From contig NC_092673.1 of NCBI RefSeq assembly GCF_964355755.1, forward strand, positions 20,775,001 to 20,839,000: a stretch of 64,000 bases of DNA, in the 5' to 3' direction. This stretch comes from Antedon mediterranea. Taxonomy: Eukaryota; Echinodermata; Crinoidea; Comatulida; Antedonidae. Shown piece after piece: positions 1 through 11,632 of this stretch. A model generated the notes under the pieces. The model had not been told where the DNA came from. It did not search any database and saw nothing but the letters and a program-made list of their open reading frames with translations. The position numbers and the translations under genes were made by a program. Every line of letters starts with the position of its first letter. Positions within the stretch are counted from its first letter, which is position 1.

Positions 1-2336
1 AAGCGATCTCAATGGAATGTTTATGTTTATGTGTCTCCATGCTGGAGTTGAAAAATAACGGCGTTCATAAAACGATCAGAACTTTGTAAGTTTATGATAT
101 CCAACAACACACACAAACAGAGGAGATTTTGCATTTAATATCTCGGCGTTTATCAGCACATGATTAGTAAGGGATGCGTGAAGTGCTACCTAATTGTCAG
201 GTCCATTACTTCGCAAAGTGACACTTTCTTTCGCCAGTTCGTTTGTTTAGGTGCTTGGAATAAACCTACAGTAACAGTTGGGGTTTGATTATTCAGACCA
301 CTGTATCCTACTACTATACCTCTAGGCCGCTACTCAACAGTTCGTTGTGGCGGCTACGGATGCATCTACTTTATTGCCGTAGGGACAACTCGATAAACAC
401 AAAACAAAAACGGAGTCAATTCAAAACATATATCTGATTCCTAATTCTTATGAAATATTTCAATTAATGTAATTGTATTAATGTATAGGTCACATCTGAA
501 TGTTATAATAATGTTGTTACAGCTACACCTCACCACTGAATTAACATGCCAGAGTTACTTGTTATAGGCCTAAGTTTAGCTTACATTATATCGCGTTTAC
601 TACAATAGTACAAGTAGTACTACATCGTTATTCTTAGGCCTATACTTATACATACCGATGGACATTGTATCGGCCTAGACCTATTTACGCAAAAACGAGT
701 CCACTGAAATATTAATAATAATAGGACAGGAATTTTCGTTGAAAGGCAACAAAATCGGTGATAAACGTTTTATTGGAAAGCCTAAGATTGATTACGTCAT
801 ACGCGATTCACAATAATTCCAGAGAGAATGGCTTGGTTAAGCGTCATTCCCACAATTAATGCTTTATTAACGGATTACTGTTGGTATTTAATATTGACTA
901 ATGCTATAAAAATGTCATATATCATAATATAATGTACATAGGTATTTTTCATATCTTACGACCGCAAAATAACAATTTGGATTAGTTTATTTATCAAGGC
1001 CTATTTATTGCACCGGTCAACTCTTCACTAAACAAATTCGTTTCACAACATTCCTATACATTAAACACTTAGGCCCCTATTATTTTCTTAATTCAATGTA
1101 CGAGATTCCTTTTTTGTTGGTAAGTTTTAAGAAAGTTGTTTTACCTATAAGGCCTTGTATTCGGGGAAAAATGAATTGTGGGATGCGAAGAACAACTTGA
1201 AAATGAAATACCTCACGGACAATACCGAAGATACTTGACTTACTGTGACAATAATCTGTTAAACTGCAGATTGAGTTACTTCAATACAAAAAAAGTCAAC
1301 GAATCAACTCCAGAGATTTAGTTAAATCGGTTTGAAGTACTTTTAAAAGGAATCATTATAGTCCACATTCAATTAGATAAACATTTCACACATTAAAACT
1401 TGGTATGGTTCATTGTAAGGAGTTCCTACCAACAACCGGGTCAATGTATTTAAAGCACCATAAAATGATCACACCGTCCGGGAGTTACTATATACTGTAC
1501 CAACCGGTCAATATCTAGTATAAGGAAGATGTATAATGATTGATTGTTCTGTCATAAGACATGTACACATCAATAAATAATCTTCTCAAGATCTGGCAAA
1601 AGCTTTTACCAATTGATTACAAAGAACCGATATGTTTTGACTTGTTACTATAAACTTACTAAAAAGTGTAAAGTACGAAACCTCGTAAAGAGGTTTTTTT
1701 CCCGACAACTACAACACTTCAAAAACACGCGCGCGTTTAAAGATTGATAAATCTACACAGACGCGCGCGTTTAAACATTTATGTAAATGGACGTGCGCGT
1801 TTAAATTGATAATTGCAGACGAGCCTGCCAGTCAGCGTTTGCTCACTAATGTCTACTACGATGCCATTGTTAAAAAGACGGATAAGCCTAGGCTTACGTA
1901 AATCATGTGCAACTGGCTTAAGGAAAGTATTGGTGTAGCGATACATTCTTTGCAATGTACTATGACTTTTAGAAATAGGATTATATGTAAGCTGTTCATA
2001 TTAAGTCATTGAAACATGACTGTAGAGTCATCAAAATAGTTCAATGTACCGATTTTTTATCCTGTTTAAATGACAGTTGATACTACTTATTAGCTCAGTC
2101 TATATAATAGCAATGAGAACATAGATAACAGATGCAAATATGAACATTCCAACCAACTGAAAGGCGGTTTAAAAATTCAGAAACAATTTTTAAGATTTCT
2201 TTTCTTAAAAATCATGACAGTGAATTTGTTATACTATATTCACTAAAAAGTCTTAAATACAGCCCGAGTTAGTAGTAACTAACTAAGATTATTATTTAAA
2301 AAAAAAACAAAAAAATGTTTGCATGCATTGACTTAC
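1..2336. other. Non-coding DNA left of the TGF-beta exon
   Basis: I see no coding exon here on either strand. It should be intron 1 of the TGF-beta-like gene, whose exon 1 splices leftward at 2336. A cystine-knot mature-domain exon would need a long open frame on the minus strand and none is present, so the rest of that gene lies off the left edge. The only ordered structure I noticed is the CG-rich motif cluster at 1724-1806. Confidence 0.6.
1724..1806. repeat. Three spaced copies of a CG-rich CGCGCGTTTAAA motif
   Basis: Three near-identical words, ACGCGCGCGTTTAAA with ACGTGCGCGTTTAAA as the third, start near 1726, 1761 and 1791 and are separated by AT-rich spacers. Alternating CG runs stand out in this AT-rich, CpG-poor background. 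A related group occurs at 28285-28352. Function unknown; it could be a binding-site cluster or a fragment of a repeat. Confidence 0.55.
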
Positions 2337-2703
2337 CGTCTTCGAGGAAACTTCGAACTGTATTAGCTCCATCTTTAAAATTTGGGGCATATCCATTTGA
2401 CACCCCTTCAAGTTGTTGGTAAAGTTTCTCCATAAAAGGAGGAGTCTTCATTCGTTTTTTAGGAGGTTTTGGTATCGTCCTTAAGCCAAAAACTTCTAGC
2501 AAACGTCTCGTTTCTGCTTCAGCCGATTCGTCCAGTATCTTATCCTTTTGACGATTTCGCAGATGCCTTTGCAACTTTCTCGTAGATTCCGGATCTTTTG
2601 GAACCCTTGTGGTCTCAAAGGGTATGCTTAGAGACGTTGAAAATAAACAGAAACATAATAAAGTGCATACAATCCTGCCTTGTAATTTGCTTTTAATCTG
2701 CAT
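2337..2703 (-). CDS. TGF-beta superfamily (BMP/ADMP-like) precursor, first coding exon
   Basis: This is a partial gene. The ATG at 2703 opens a 122-codon exon ending at a strong donor (GAAGACG|GTAAGT, last base 2337, phase 1). Residues 1-26 form a basic-hydrophobic signal peptide (CTLLCFCLFSTSLS). The remainder resembles the N-terminal part of a BMP-class prodomain: ETRRLLEVFGLRTIP, a PPFMEKLYQQL helix segment and NTVRSFLED, a block typical of BMP and ADMP propeptides. An upstream in-frame ATG at 2757 would give an unusual N-terminal extension, so the signal-peptide methionine is preferred. The latent prodomain folds and chaperones the growth factor in the secretory pathway. The furin site and cystine-knot ligand are not in the window. 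The family call is fairly safe; the subfamily (ADMP, BMP, univin/Vg1) is not resolved. Confidence 0.7.
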
Positions 2704-4158
2704 GTTCCTGTTTTTTACTGTACAAATCAGTTTAATTGTCAAGTGTTGAGCTAACAACGAACGTTAAATAGAGCGTATTACCGAATAACTACCGGGGTTA
2801 AACACATTATTTTAGAAGACATTTTCAAGAAAATAAACTTTATACACAAAATTTGAACATTTTGTTTTTTCTCCCATAGCGATGCTGCTTAATGATTGTA
2901 TTTGGAATGACCGACAAGTCTATATATACCAGTTAAGATACTGGTGGCGCTCTTTAATTCACCGCTGTCTTTACACGTATTCATAAGTAGTGAGAGAATT
3001 TAAAGTCAATACAAAAATATTGTCAGACCATGAGCAGACGATCGGCAGAGTTCTTAAATGGTGGCGACGACGTTAGTCGATTGCGGAGCGCGACCGGTAT
3101 TTGTCTCACAACTTCCTCGCATTATCACAATAGATTTAAGCATTGTTTTGAAAATAGACAACAAAAGATTCTAATGATCTTTAAACGACTCATCTAATTA
3201 TCGCCGTCAACGCTTTCATCAGTTTAAGCTAATACGGCCAATTTGGAGGTTCTTTTTGTGTTAATTTGCGGTAGTCTTTTAAGTATAGACGTTAGGTAAC
3301 TGGTATGTTAGTTTTCCGTCTACGTTGGATACTGTTATGGGCGAGTGTATGTCTGCCAGCAGTCAAAACTCAAAAGGATTTAATCGGTAAGGCGAGTGAA
3401 TTTGGTTCACTTTTAACACGATAATAGAAAAGAATTAATACTTAAATAAAGTAATTATAACAAATCCGTCTATCATACCATTCCTAGCCGATTAGAAACC
3501 TATTATTTTATTCTTATTACAGTACATGATTACAAGGTTCTTTCGAGTTTATTAAATACACATATCGCATTGCTATTCCCTGCACTGGGTTGAATTTAGT
3601 TTGAAATAAAAGCAAACAAGTAATGCAAACAAATTAACTAAATAAATAAATACATTCGTATTTATTAATTTTTTCTTTCAAAAACCAAAAGCGATGAACA
3701 CAACTAGAATTTGATAAGCATAAAAATATGTGGTTAATTGACCAACAACCTTGTATTGCGAAAGATTCATTCAGACGAGAAGTTAGCGAGCCGTGGGTTT
3801 GCTTTATATATCGGCCTCTTAATACATTTGTATTAGTTTAGTATCATTAATAGATAATTCGATGAAGACTGTGAATTTAGACGAATGTGTCAAAATCGAG
3901 TAGCATTCCACGGTTGATTGAAAATATAGCGCCAGATAATTTTAGGCACGTCTGTTATCTACGCCCAAAAATTAAATACACACAGACAAATCGATCTTTA
4001 TTGTTGTAACGAAGTGCAAGTACAATTCGTATACTGGATCTTCAGGATCCTCTTTTAAAAACACATTTTGATACAGTACTTATATCGTCAGTATCACGAG
4101 ACCATAAAACTTCATGTTTCGTAAGATTGTACCGCGCATCTTTAAAACGGTGCATCAT

Positions 4159-4475
4159 TAAGGCGTGTGGCGCAGTGTGTTGGACGTTGGATTACCGATG
4201 GTGAGATTGTGGTTCGGATCCAACGCATTGCTTGTATCCTTAGGCAAGACACTTTACTTACATTTGCCTCTCTCCACTCAGGTGTACAAAATGGGTAGGC
4301 CTACCAATTAGATCAAGACACAACTTCGAGCTGATTACTAGCTGCATTATGGGAGTATGTTTCCATACGTGTTTGATCCAAAAAATGACTGGGGTAATAA
4401 TGTGCAGCGCATTGAGAGTTTGCGTATATGCGCTATAAGAATAAGAATGAACTATTACTATTATCATTCGCATAC
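4159..4475 (+). mobile_element. tRNA-derived SINE with L2-like tail
   Basis: The head (GTGGCGCAGTGTGTTGGACG, then TGGTTCGGATCC) looks like RNA polymerase III box A and box B. The body contains CTTAGGCAAGACACTTTAC and CTCTCCACTCAGGTGTACA, words typical of deuterostome SINEs. The tail (GCGCTATAAGAATAAGAATG followed by ATTACTATTATCATT) resembles the 3' end of L2 LINEs, including the GGCGCTATATAAG tail of the L2 copy ending near 17650. This fits a SINE mobilised by a partner L2 through a shared 3' end. Confidence 0.7.
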
Positions 4476-5129
4476 TGTACAACAAGTAGATAAAGTATAT
4501 ACACAATCAGTGTACTTTAAAAAAATAATATATAATAATATTTCTCAATTAAATTTCAACTTTACTATGATAGGTCTCAGTCTTTGTTAGTTGTGTGTAA
4601 CTTTAAATCGAGATGACTCGACATCCGTTGGACTCTGCGTCTACCGTAGTTTTTCTCCGGTAGTCTGTCACTCACTCTCGTTCGACAGACTCCATCCGTA
4701 TAAAATGGTTGTCGATTTTTTAGTAACTGTGAAGTACTTAAATCCTCAACATTTTTTCTAGTTAACCCGACGAAAAAAAAAATCGAAAAGTTTAATATCG
4801 AATTATATAATAACCGTTTTCTACTATTGGCTGATTTTTGGCTGTTTTAATCGTTCAAAATTTGTAGGCTTAAATAATATACACTTTTGTAATCGTTACA
4901 AGCTTTACATTTAAATATGTTTAACTTTAATTTTACTTTAGGCATATCCGATTTCATAACATTTTTTCATTTAATTTTTTTTCCTTTTTTAAACAGAATC
5001 TCTGTATATCGATTATGTAAGCATGACGGGATAGGCCTACGTCAATATAGCTTTCCAAACGGAATTTTCTAAATTGGCAAGATACGCATTTTTAATAAGT
5101 ACAGCTCACTCTTGTACTTAATAACAATT

Positions 5130-5457
5130 AAAGATGTATTGTCCCCCAAAAAAAGAAAATAAAGATTAATTAAATCAGACTTTGAATAGATTATTTTGTA
5201 GTTGCATTAATGTTAATCACTTCAGTAGACAAAAACACCGGAAACAATTAGAGTGTTCACCAATAAAAGGACAAAATAAATGGTTAAATACAACCAAGAA
5301 CCAGCCAATTTGACTATATTTTTTCTTTGAATTACAGTTTTTTAGGTAAAAGGCCTACTTTTTTATTCGATCCAATTTTTGGTCAAAGTAAATAACTATT
5401 ATGTGACATTAAAATGATATATTAAAAAATATATTCAGGGGGACAATACATCTTTAA
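5130..5457 (+). mobile_element. MITE, family A copy 1
   Basis: About 328 bp bounded by imperfect terminal inverted repeats: AAAGATGTATTGTCCCCC at the left and GGGGGACAATACATCTTT at the right. The interior shares TTTGGTCAAAGT and other words with copies at 45881-46198 and, inverted, 27958-28235. No coding capacity; a non-autonomous DNA transposon. Confidence 0.75.
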
Positions 5458-8400
5458 GTTCTAACAGTTAATTAATTAACACATGACGTCTCCGTAGTTT
5501 TGGTCATTTACACCATGAGTAAATGGAACAATCCTTCAATAATTGGTGCAATCATGAGATGATGTGACCTTAATTATTTATCATAATCACCAGTGAAAAC
5601 GATCCAATTGATCTAGCCAATTAAAGTCATGTTTACCAGCTTTCATCAAAGTGCCAAAATGTACCAAGGGATGAGTCAATTTTAACTTTATTTAGAAGAA
5701 ACAATGCACCGAGTCCTTTCTGATGAAAAGACAGTGTCAGTGGAATTTAGAGTGGCGTCAGATTTGTGAAAGGAATACGAGACTATAGTAGAGTACTGGC
5801 ACCTTACTGAATAGGCTCAGACACACACCAGGATTATTCACCGACTAGCAGATTACACACATTCGCTGATATGTAGCTTAGGATCAATATAATCGCTAGG
5901 CTATCAATTGATTAGGCAAACAGTAACTTCCCCAAAACCATTTAATCTATTTATTCTTCTTTATTAATTTCTCATCAATGATCTCACCCAATGTCAAATT
6001 AAAACAACTTTTGTTGATTATCACAGACACTGAAGGAGCGAATATCATGTTTAATAATTTGATTTGATTGAAGTATTTTTGGGGGCTCCGTGAAAATATA
6101 ATTGTAATTCTTTCGAAATGTTTTAATTCAATTGCTGTATAAATTAACAATTAGTTAACTTGTGATAACAGCCAATCAGACTAGCGATGTACGTTATATC
6201 ATAGTTGTTTTTGTTTTCACACCTTATTAACCTTTGACTTACGTGTAGAATATAGGAGGCAAGCGAGAGAAGCGAGCACACCCCTCTATTTATTTATTAT
6301 AGGAATCACCTTTATATCGATGGCACACATTAAATGGTGCATTCATTTTACAAACAAATAGCATAGCAAGTCACAAAGTTAATACTAATACATAACATCA
6401 AAGCAAAAATGTAATTTATTTATTTCTAATTTATTAGAAATAAATATAAAGACATAATACTTAAACTGTACACTATGTTTAACCACAAAAACAAAACCCA
6501 AAGTTAAAGTTAAGACTAAATTATAAAAAAAAAAAGAATAAAAGTACAGGATCATTAAAAAGATAATAATAAAACATTACAGATTACAGATAGGCATACA
6601 TCCTCATAATCAACGTATCTTGTTTTCTAATAACCAATTACGTGTTGAGAGAGGTAATGGTAATAATATTGTAGATCTAAGTAACCTATGCTTTCATTAA
6701 ATATTTGTTACAATAAAAATAAAAAATGTCTCAATGTTTCATTTTCAGTGAATAAATTGTCTAGCAAAAAGTGGTGACTATACAAGTTGAATTGTTATTA
6801 AGTTTTAACAATTATTAATCATTTAGATGAAGAATCATTAGCCTTAGGCTTACATCTTTATTCTCGGGAAAACCGGGGTTTCTATAAAAAAAAATTGTAA
6901 TAACCGTACATTATCATACATTTTTTTAATTTTGAGAATATCCTTTAAACGGTAAAAATAAGGGAAGAAAGGGGGAATTTGACGCTATTTGAGTAGAATT
7001 GGGAGCAAGTATCTCACGCCCTACCGGATGTGTTTGATAGATTTTGAAACGAATGACGGAAGAAACACCTCTCTCCGAGACACGCCTCACTTTGCTAAAA
7101 CCACACTTGATACAAATTAAATACTGCGTGGTTGGAACAAAAGTTATTAAGCTCTACTTAGGAATAATTCTTTTATTAGCCCCAAAAATAGAAAGAAATA
7201 AAATAGTTATTATTGTGGTGGTGATGATTATTATTATCAGGCCTACTGCAAAGAAAACTAGAAATTAGTCTCAGTAAACTATTGCGTCATCGGACCGCGT
7301 AAAATACACAGAATATCGCGAACTTTCCGCCTTTTATGCCTACACAATTGCCACAGAGGACTAAATTATCAACCGGATTTTAAAAACTTTTTTGACTATA
7401 ATTAAATGCGTATTTGTAAGATATGCCTTTGTTGCAAATGTCATCCATATTAATTCACATCAACATCGATAAAATACTGTATTAGGCCTACAAGATACAA
7501 GAAACTTTATTTGTCTTATCAAAAAACAAGAAATATCGGTTGTCAGCAAATCCAAATAAAAAATACATATATATATATTGTTCTATTGTTATTAAGAATA
7601 TGTAAATGAAAATTTTTAAACAACTTTTTAAGTGTTTTACGCATTTTATTCTATTTTCGTATTTTAAGTTTTAACTTCCAAATTATAGCCGCTTTTTAAA
7701 CATAAGTTTTTATGCAATAATGTGTGTGTTTCTGTAGCCTATTTTATTTTTTATATATATAATATATTTATATACTGTATACATATCTGGTTTTTATCGT
7801 ACTAATATTTGCCAATCTTTTAAGAAGAATTTCTATTGTTATTTTATTATGATAATTAACAAATACAGTTTTTCAGTATCCAGTATTTCATCATTTGAAC
7901 ATTCAAATTGTAGGCTAAAATGTGTTGACGGGTTTTTTTTTTAGAAAGTTAAACTATAATAGTTGAAGTTCACAACAGATTAATTCTACAACACAAAAGT
8001 GGGTATCTCTTTGATGTATTTCGTCACAACTCCACATGTTATCATCACCACCCACCAAATTTCCCCTTCCATCAATGTCAAAATTATAACTTCAACCTCC
8101 CACCCATTTTCATCTTCATCATCAAAAGTTACGTCAAAGACTAGGCAATGAACCAGGCATAATAAAAGTTAACATCAGTACCGTATATCATAAAAACGGT
8201 CGCGTGATAACTTACGAAGACAATTGCTTATGAGATCACGCTAACCTTCTTTCTAAATATCCCCAATCGAAGACTTGTCATTCTTTTGTAACGTTTCATG
8301 TTTATTTTGTAGTTATTTTATTGCGATTTGTGACCGATTTGATCTAGTTATTACCTCTTAGGCTTTAAGCATACATCTATCAATGTGACAGGGTTGCGAA

Positions 8401-8751
8401 AGATATACTCCGTTCCAAATATGCTGCATTGTATTTATTTGATTTGGTATTTTGTCTTGTCTAGGATTCTTTTCTTTATGTATTATCGCGCAGAATATTT
8501 GACATTTGGCACAGTGCTACACGGTGTCGATATACTGAATGGCTAATTGATTATCGGGTCTTGTCAAATGGCACCCTAATAGGCTTTGTAAATGGATGTA
8601 ATGCAGTGGTATTTACAACATGGATATTAATGTTCAAATGTTCCTATATATAAAGAAGTTTTTAAAAAAGAACATCGAATCATTGTTTTGTAAAAGAGGC
8701 CACACTACAATTTATATTGATCTTGGAACAACATTATAAACGCTGTGCAGG

Positions 8752-8900
8752 GTAGACTTGCACCAAGTATTCATTCTTTTTATTTCGATTTTTTTAAGCT
8801 CAAGTAGTATACGTATGAAACGCCATATGTGCAAAAATATTTATTTTTTAAACTAATATTAAGGTAAAATTCCGTCTGGAACCCAGATTAGGCTATAGGT
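8752..8900 (+). repeat. Dispersed repeat with GTATGAAACGCCATATGTG core
   Basis: Contains CAAGTAGTATACGTATGAAA, CGCCATATGTGC and CCGTCTGGAACCCAGA. The same words recur near 30165-30222, 45105-45200, 60692-60812 and 62117-62240. The 60692 copy has inverted ends (AGACGGAGT / ACTCCGTCT), so this is probably a MITE. Confidence 0.6.
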
Positions 8901-10831
8901 TACTGCCGTGTATTTTACGAGTTTAAAAGGCCTCTATAGGCCCGTATCACTACATAATTACACGGGTAACTCCAAAAAAATTAAATATGGATGTCCGTCT
9001 CATTATTTTGGGTTAAACTTGTTGTATTTTAATGAAGTATAAAGATCTCCCTTTTCTTTAACCTCCAAGGACATGTGTCTAGTAAACGACACTGATGATT
9101 CCAAAGAAATTACAATAAAGACATAAATAGAGACGACTGTGTAGGCATTTGTGCCAAAATGTTCGGTAGACGGATATAGACAAGCTTTTGTTTCTTGGAC
9201 GCCTGTTGGACCCGTGGAAGAATAGACGGCTATTGATGTCTTTTGAACGGGATCACTGGCCAGCACTTGGGGTAGAGACGTAATTATCAAACAAATACAC
9301 ATCTTTGTCGAAACAATGCGACATAATATATATAAAGACGGCACAAATAAAGGAAATTAGTTGTTTTATTTGTAGCTATAAACACTTTTATTTTGGGTAC
9401 TAAACGATTTTACTTTATCCAGAAATGTCTGGCGTTAGACAATATTAATTAAATCATATTAAGTTAATGGTTAATGGTTCTATTGTTTCATGGTAGAAAT
9501 GTCCTAACACCACAGACTCAATATATAACTCGGAAATCCTATAACGACTACTGGACGGCAGCAGGTATTTGTAGGCTAAAACTGTCGATATAATTACTAT
9601 CACAACTTAATTCACTAATTACAAAACGCACGGAGGTATTACATTACTTCCTGTGTAAAACAATGCTAAACTGGGCCTTCTATACGAATCGGTAAGTATC
9701 AAGAAGAACAACATCAACATATAATATAAAACATGACTAAACGAATGAAATTAATTAAATTAAAGGTGCTTGATTCAATTGTTGAAAAACCCGGTTCCAA
9801 TATCTACCATTGGAATTTGATTAACGTGATAAATAAAACGGTTACGGTCAACAATGTAATTAAAAGTACGCCGGGTTAATTGTGAGGACATAAACCTCGT
9901 AAATAGGAACCGTTCTACTTTTACTTGCGCGACCGTGGGTAACTTTTGAGGGAAATAATATGTCTGATCATTCAGAATGCGTGAATACTCAAAAAGAATG
10001 CTGCGACAGCGTTTTTAAACCGACGATAATTCAACGGCTAGGAAAACACTTTGCGCTGGCAACGTTTACTTACAGATGACAAATGAGTTTGTTCAGCCAA
10101 CTGCGGAGCAGTATATCTTAGCTTTGGTTATAGCCACGACGGCCCGACACGATTGATTAGCGGACATAAACCGCAACAAAATGCAATAAACACGATAACG
10201 AAACATAATACCATACTGCGACTGTCACGTAGGTAATAAATAAAATTGCTATTATTTTTAAATAAAATACTCACAGATTTTATAAAAATATTTATATATT
10301 TTATTGAAGTTCACTTTACAAAGCAAAATTAAAATACTAATGGAATATTCGAATTAATTCTGAGATATTCTCTTCTAAAATAATTTATTCAAAAATATTA
10401 TAACTGATAAAACTCTTTCTAGTCCTGCTACATGCGTTGTCAATTTTAGTCTTTTGCGCTTACACTTTCATGTTTAAACGCGAATCATTACAAGCAAGTG
10501 CAAATAGCGTAGGCTTGTTGACGCAAAGTTCTCCTGCGAGTAGTGTGAACCAACTCTTACCCAACTATGGGCTTTTCTTACGTTTCTTGTACGGTACTAC
10601 ATAAACACCATACTGCATATCCCATTGGTTTTGCATTCTGCTAAGTTCGTTAAACATGTCTTTAAAAAAACGCGTTATAATACTCTCGGAATACAGGTCA
10701 TTCCATGTTCGTATATAATAGATGTATTGTTAACGTTTCGTTTTATTTTATTGATGTTCGATGACGCAGGAATCGTGTGTATTGTAAATGTTGGTAATTT
10801 TCACTGGGCGAATGCAAAGTAAACAGATTTA

Positions 10832-11205
10832 AACCAATACAATCAAACGTCATTCTTCATTTTTATCAAAATAGTGTTTCAAAAAAAGAATTGGCTACCT
10901 CTGCAAAAAGTCACTCGCGTCTGTTGTTGAGGGCGCTATATTAAATGTACTGGAAATCAAAATGTTCTCGTAAAATGTTTGTTAAATATCGAAAATAAAT
11001 CAGCAATTAAGATCAGCTAGGCACACTTAATCGAATTACAATCAAACGGTGTTCTTTATTTATCAAATTAATGTTTAAAAAAAGAATTGGCTTGTGTTGC
11101 AAAAAGTCACTCACGTCTGTTGTTGAGGGCGCTATATTAAATGTACTGGAAATCAAAATGTTCTCGCAAAACATTTGTTAAATATCGAAAATAAATCAGT
11201 AAAAT
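10832..11205. repeat. Tandem duplication, about 200-bp unit
   Basis: Two head-to-tail copies (about 10832-11012 and 11036-11205) share AAAAAGTCACTC, GTCTGTTGTTGAGGGCGCTA, AAATGTACTGGAAATCAAAA and AAATATCGAAAATAAATCAG. Divergence is a few percent, so the duplication is moderately recent. It lies 3' of DUSP11. Confidence 0.75.
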
Positions 11206-11351
11206 CAGTATTAAACTTTAAAAAACGTTAAAATACGTAAGTTCACTTAGCACCAGATATCGATCCCTTAACCTGAGATAAAATACATGTGAGCTTTGAG
11301 CTCACAACTAAACATTTTTTCCCATAATACAAGCATCCTTTTACTAGTTTC

Positions 11352-11495
11352 AAAGCTCTGTCTACACTATTAAACTAATTTGACGAAATAAGTGCGATAT
11401 GCCAAAAATATGGTAGTAATATGACATCATTGTGTCCATGTATGGGCACATCACATTTTTGTCACATACAATTTGATAGTGTAAAACAGAGCTTT
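11352..11495. mobile_element. Palindromic MITE, family B copy 1
   Basis: Terminal inverted repeats AGCTCTGTCTACACTAT and TAGTGTAAAACAGAGCT flank an internal inverted pair (ATATGGTAGT..ATGACATCA / TGGGCACATCACA). Other copies: 29563-29714, 30488-30660, 39600-39698, 44950-45080, 51606-51737, 55119-55274. About 135-170 bp each, no coding capacity. Confidence 0.8.
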
Positions 11496-11632
11496 AAATT
11501 CTAATTTAAGAAGCCTATACTGGCCTCTTTTTCAAATAAATTTACTTTTGTCATTTTATAGCATCTGGTTCAGTATACAATTCATATAACACTACATCAT
11601 TCATAAAGTTCAATTGATTGTACATGCTAATC

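Larger units (their letters stand above)
2758..11632. other. Long intergenic region with repeats
   Basis: Nearly 9 kb between the TGF-beta exon and the DUSP11 3' end. Recognisable contents are a SINE (4159-4475), a MITE (5130-5457), a dispersed repeat (8752-8900), a tandem duplication (10832-11205) and another MITE (11352-11495). No open frame here has a domain, flanking splice sites or composition that supports a gene. Distal regulatory elements for the TGF-beta gene may lie here, but nothing in the sequence proves it. Confidence 0.6.

Noticed and set aside
9003-9344. 113-codon minus-strand frame with a possible signal peptide and a second hydrophobic stretch
   Set aside because: No domain, no convincing splice sites, non-ATG opening, and a TATA-like run placed too close to the first ATG at about 9302. 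I could not support it as a gene.
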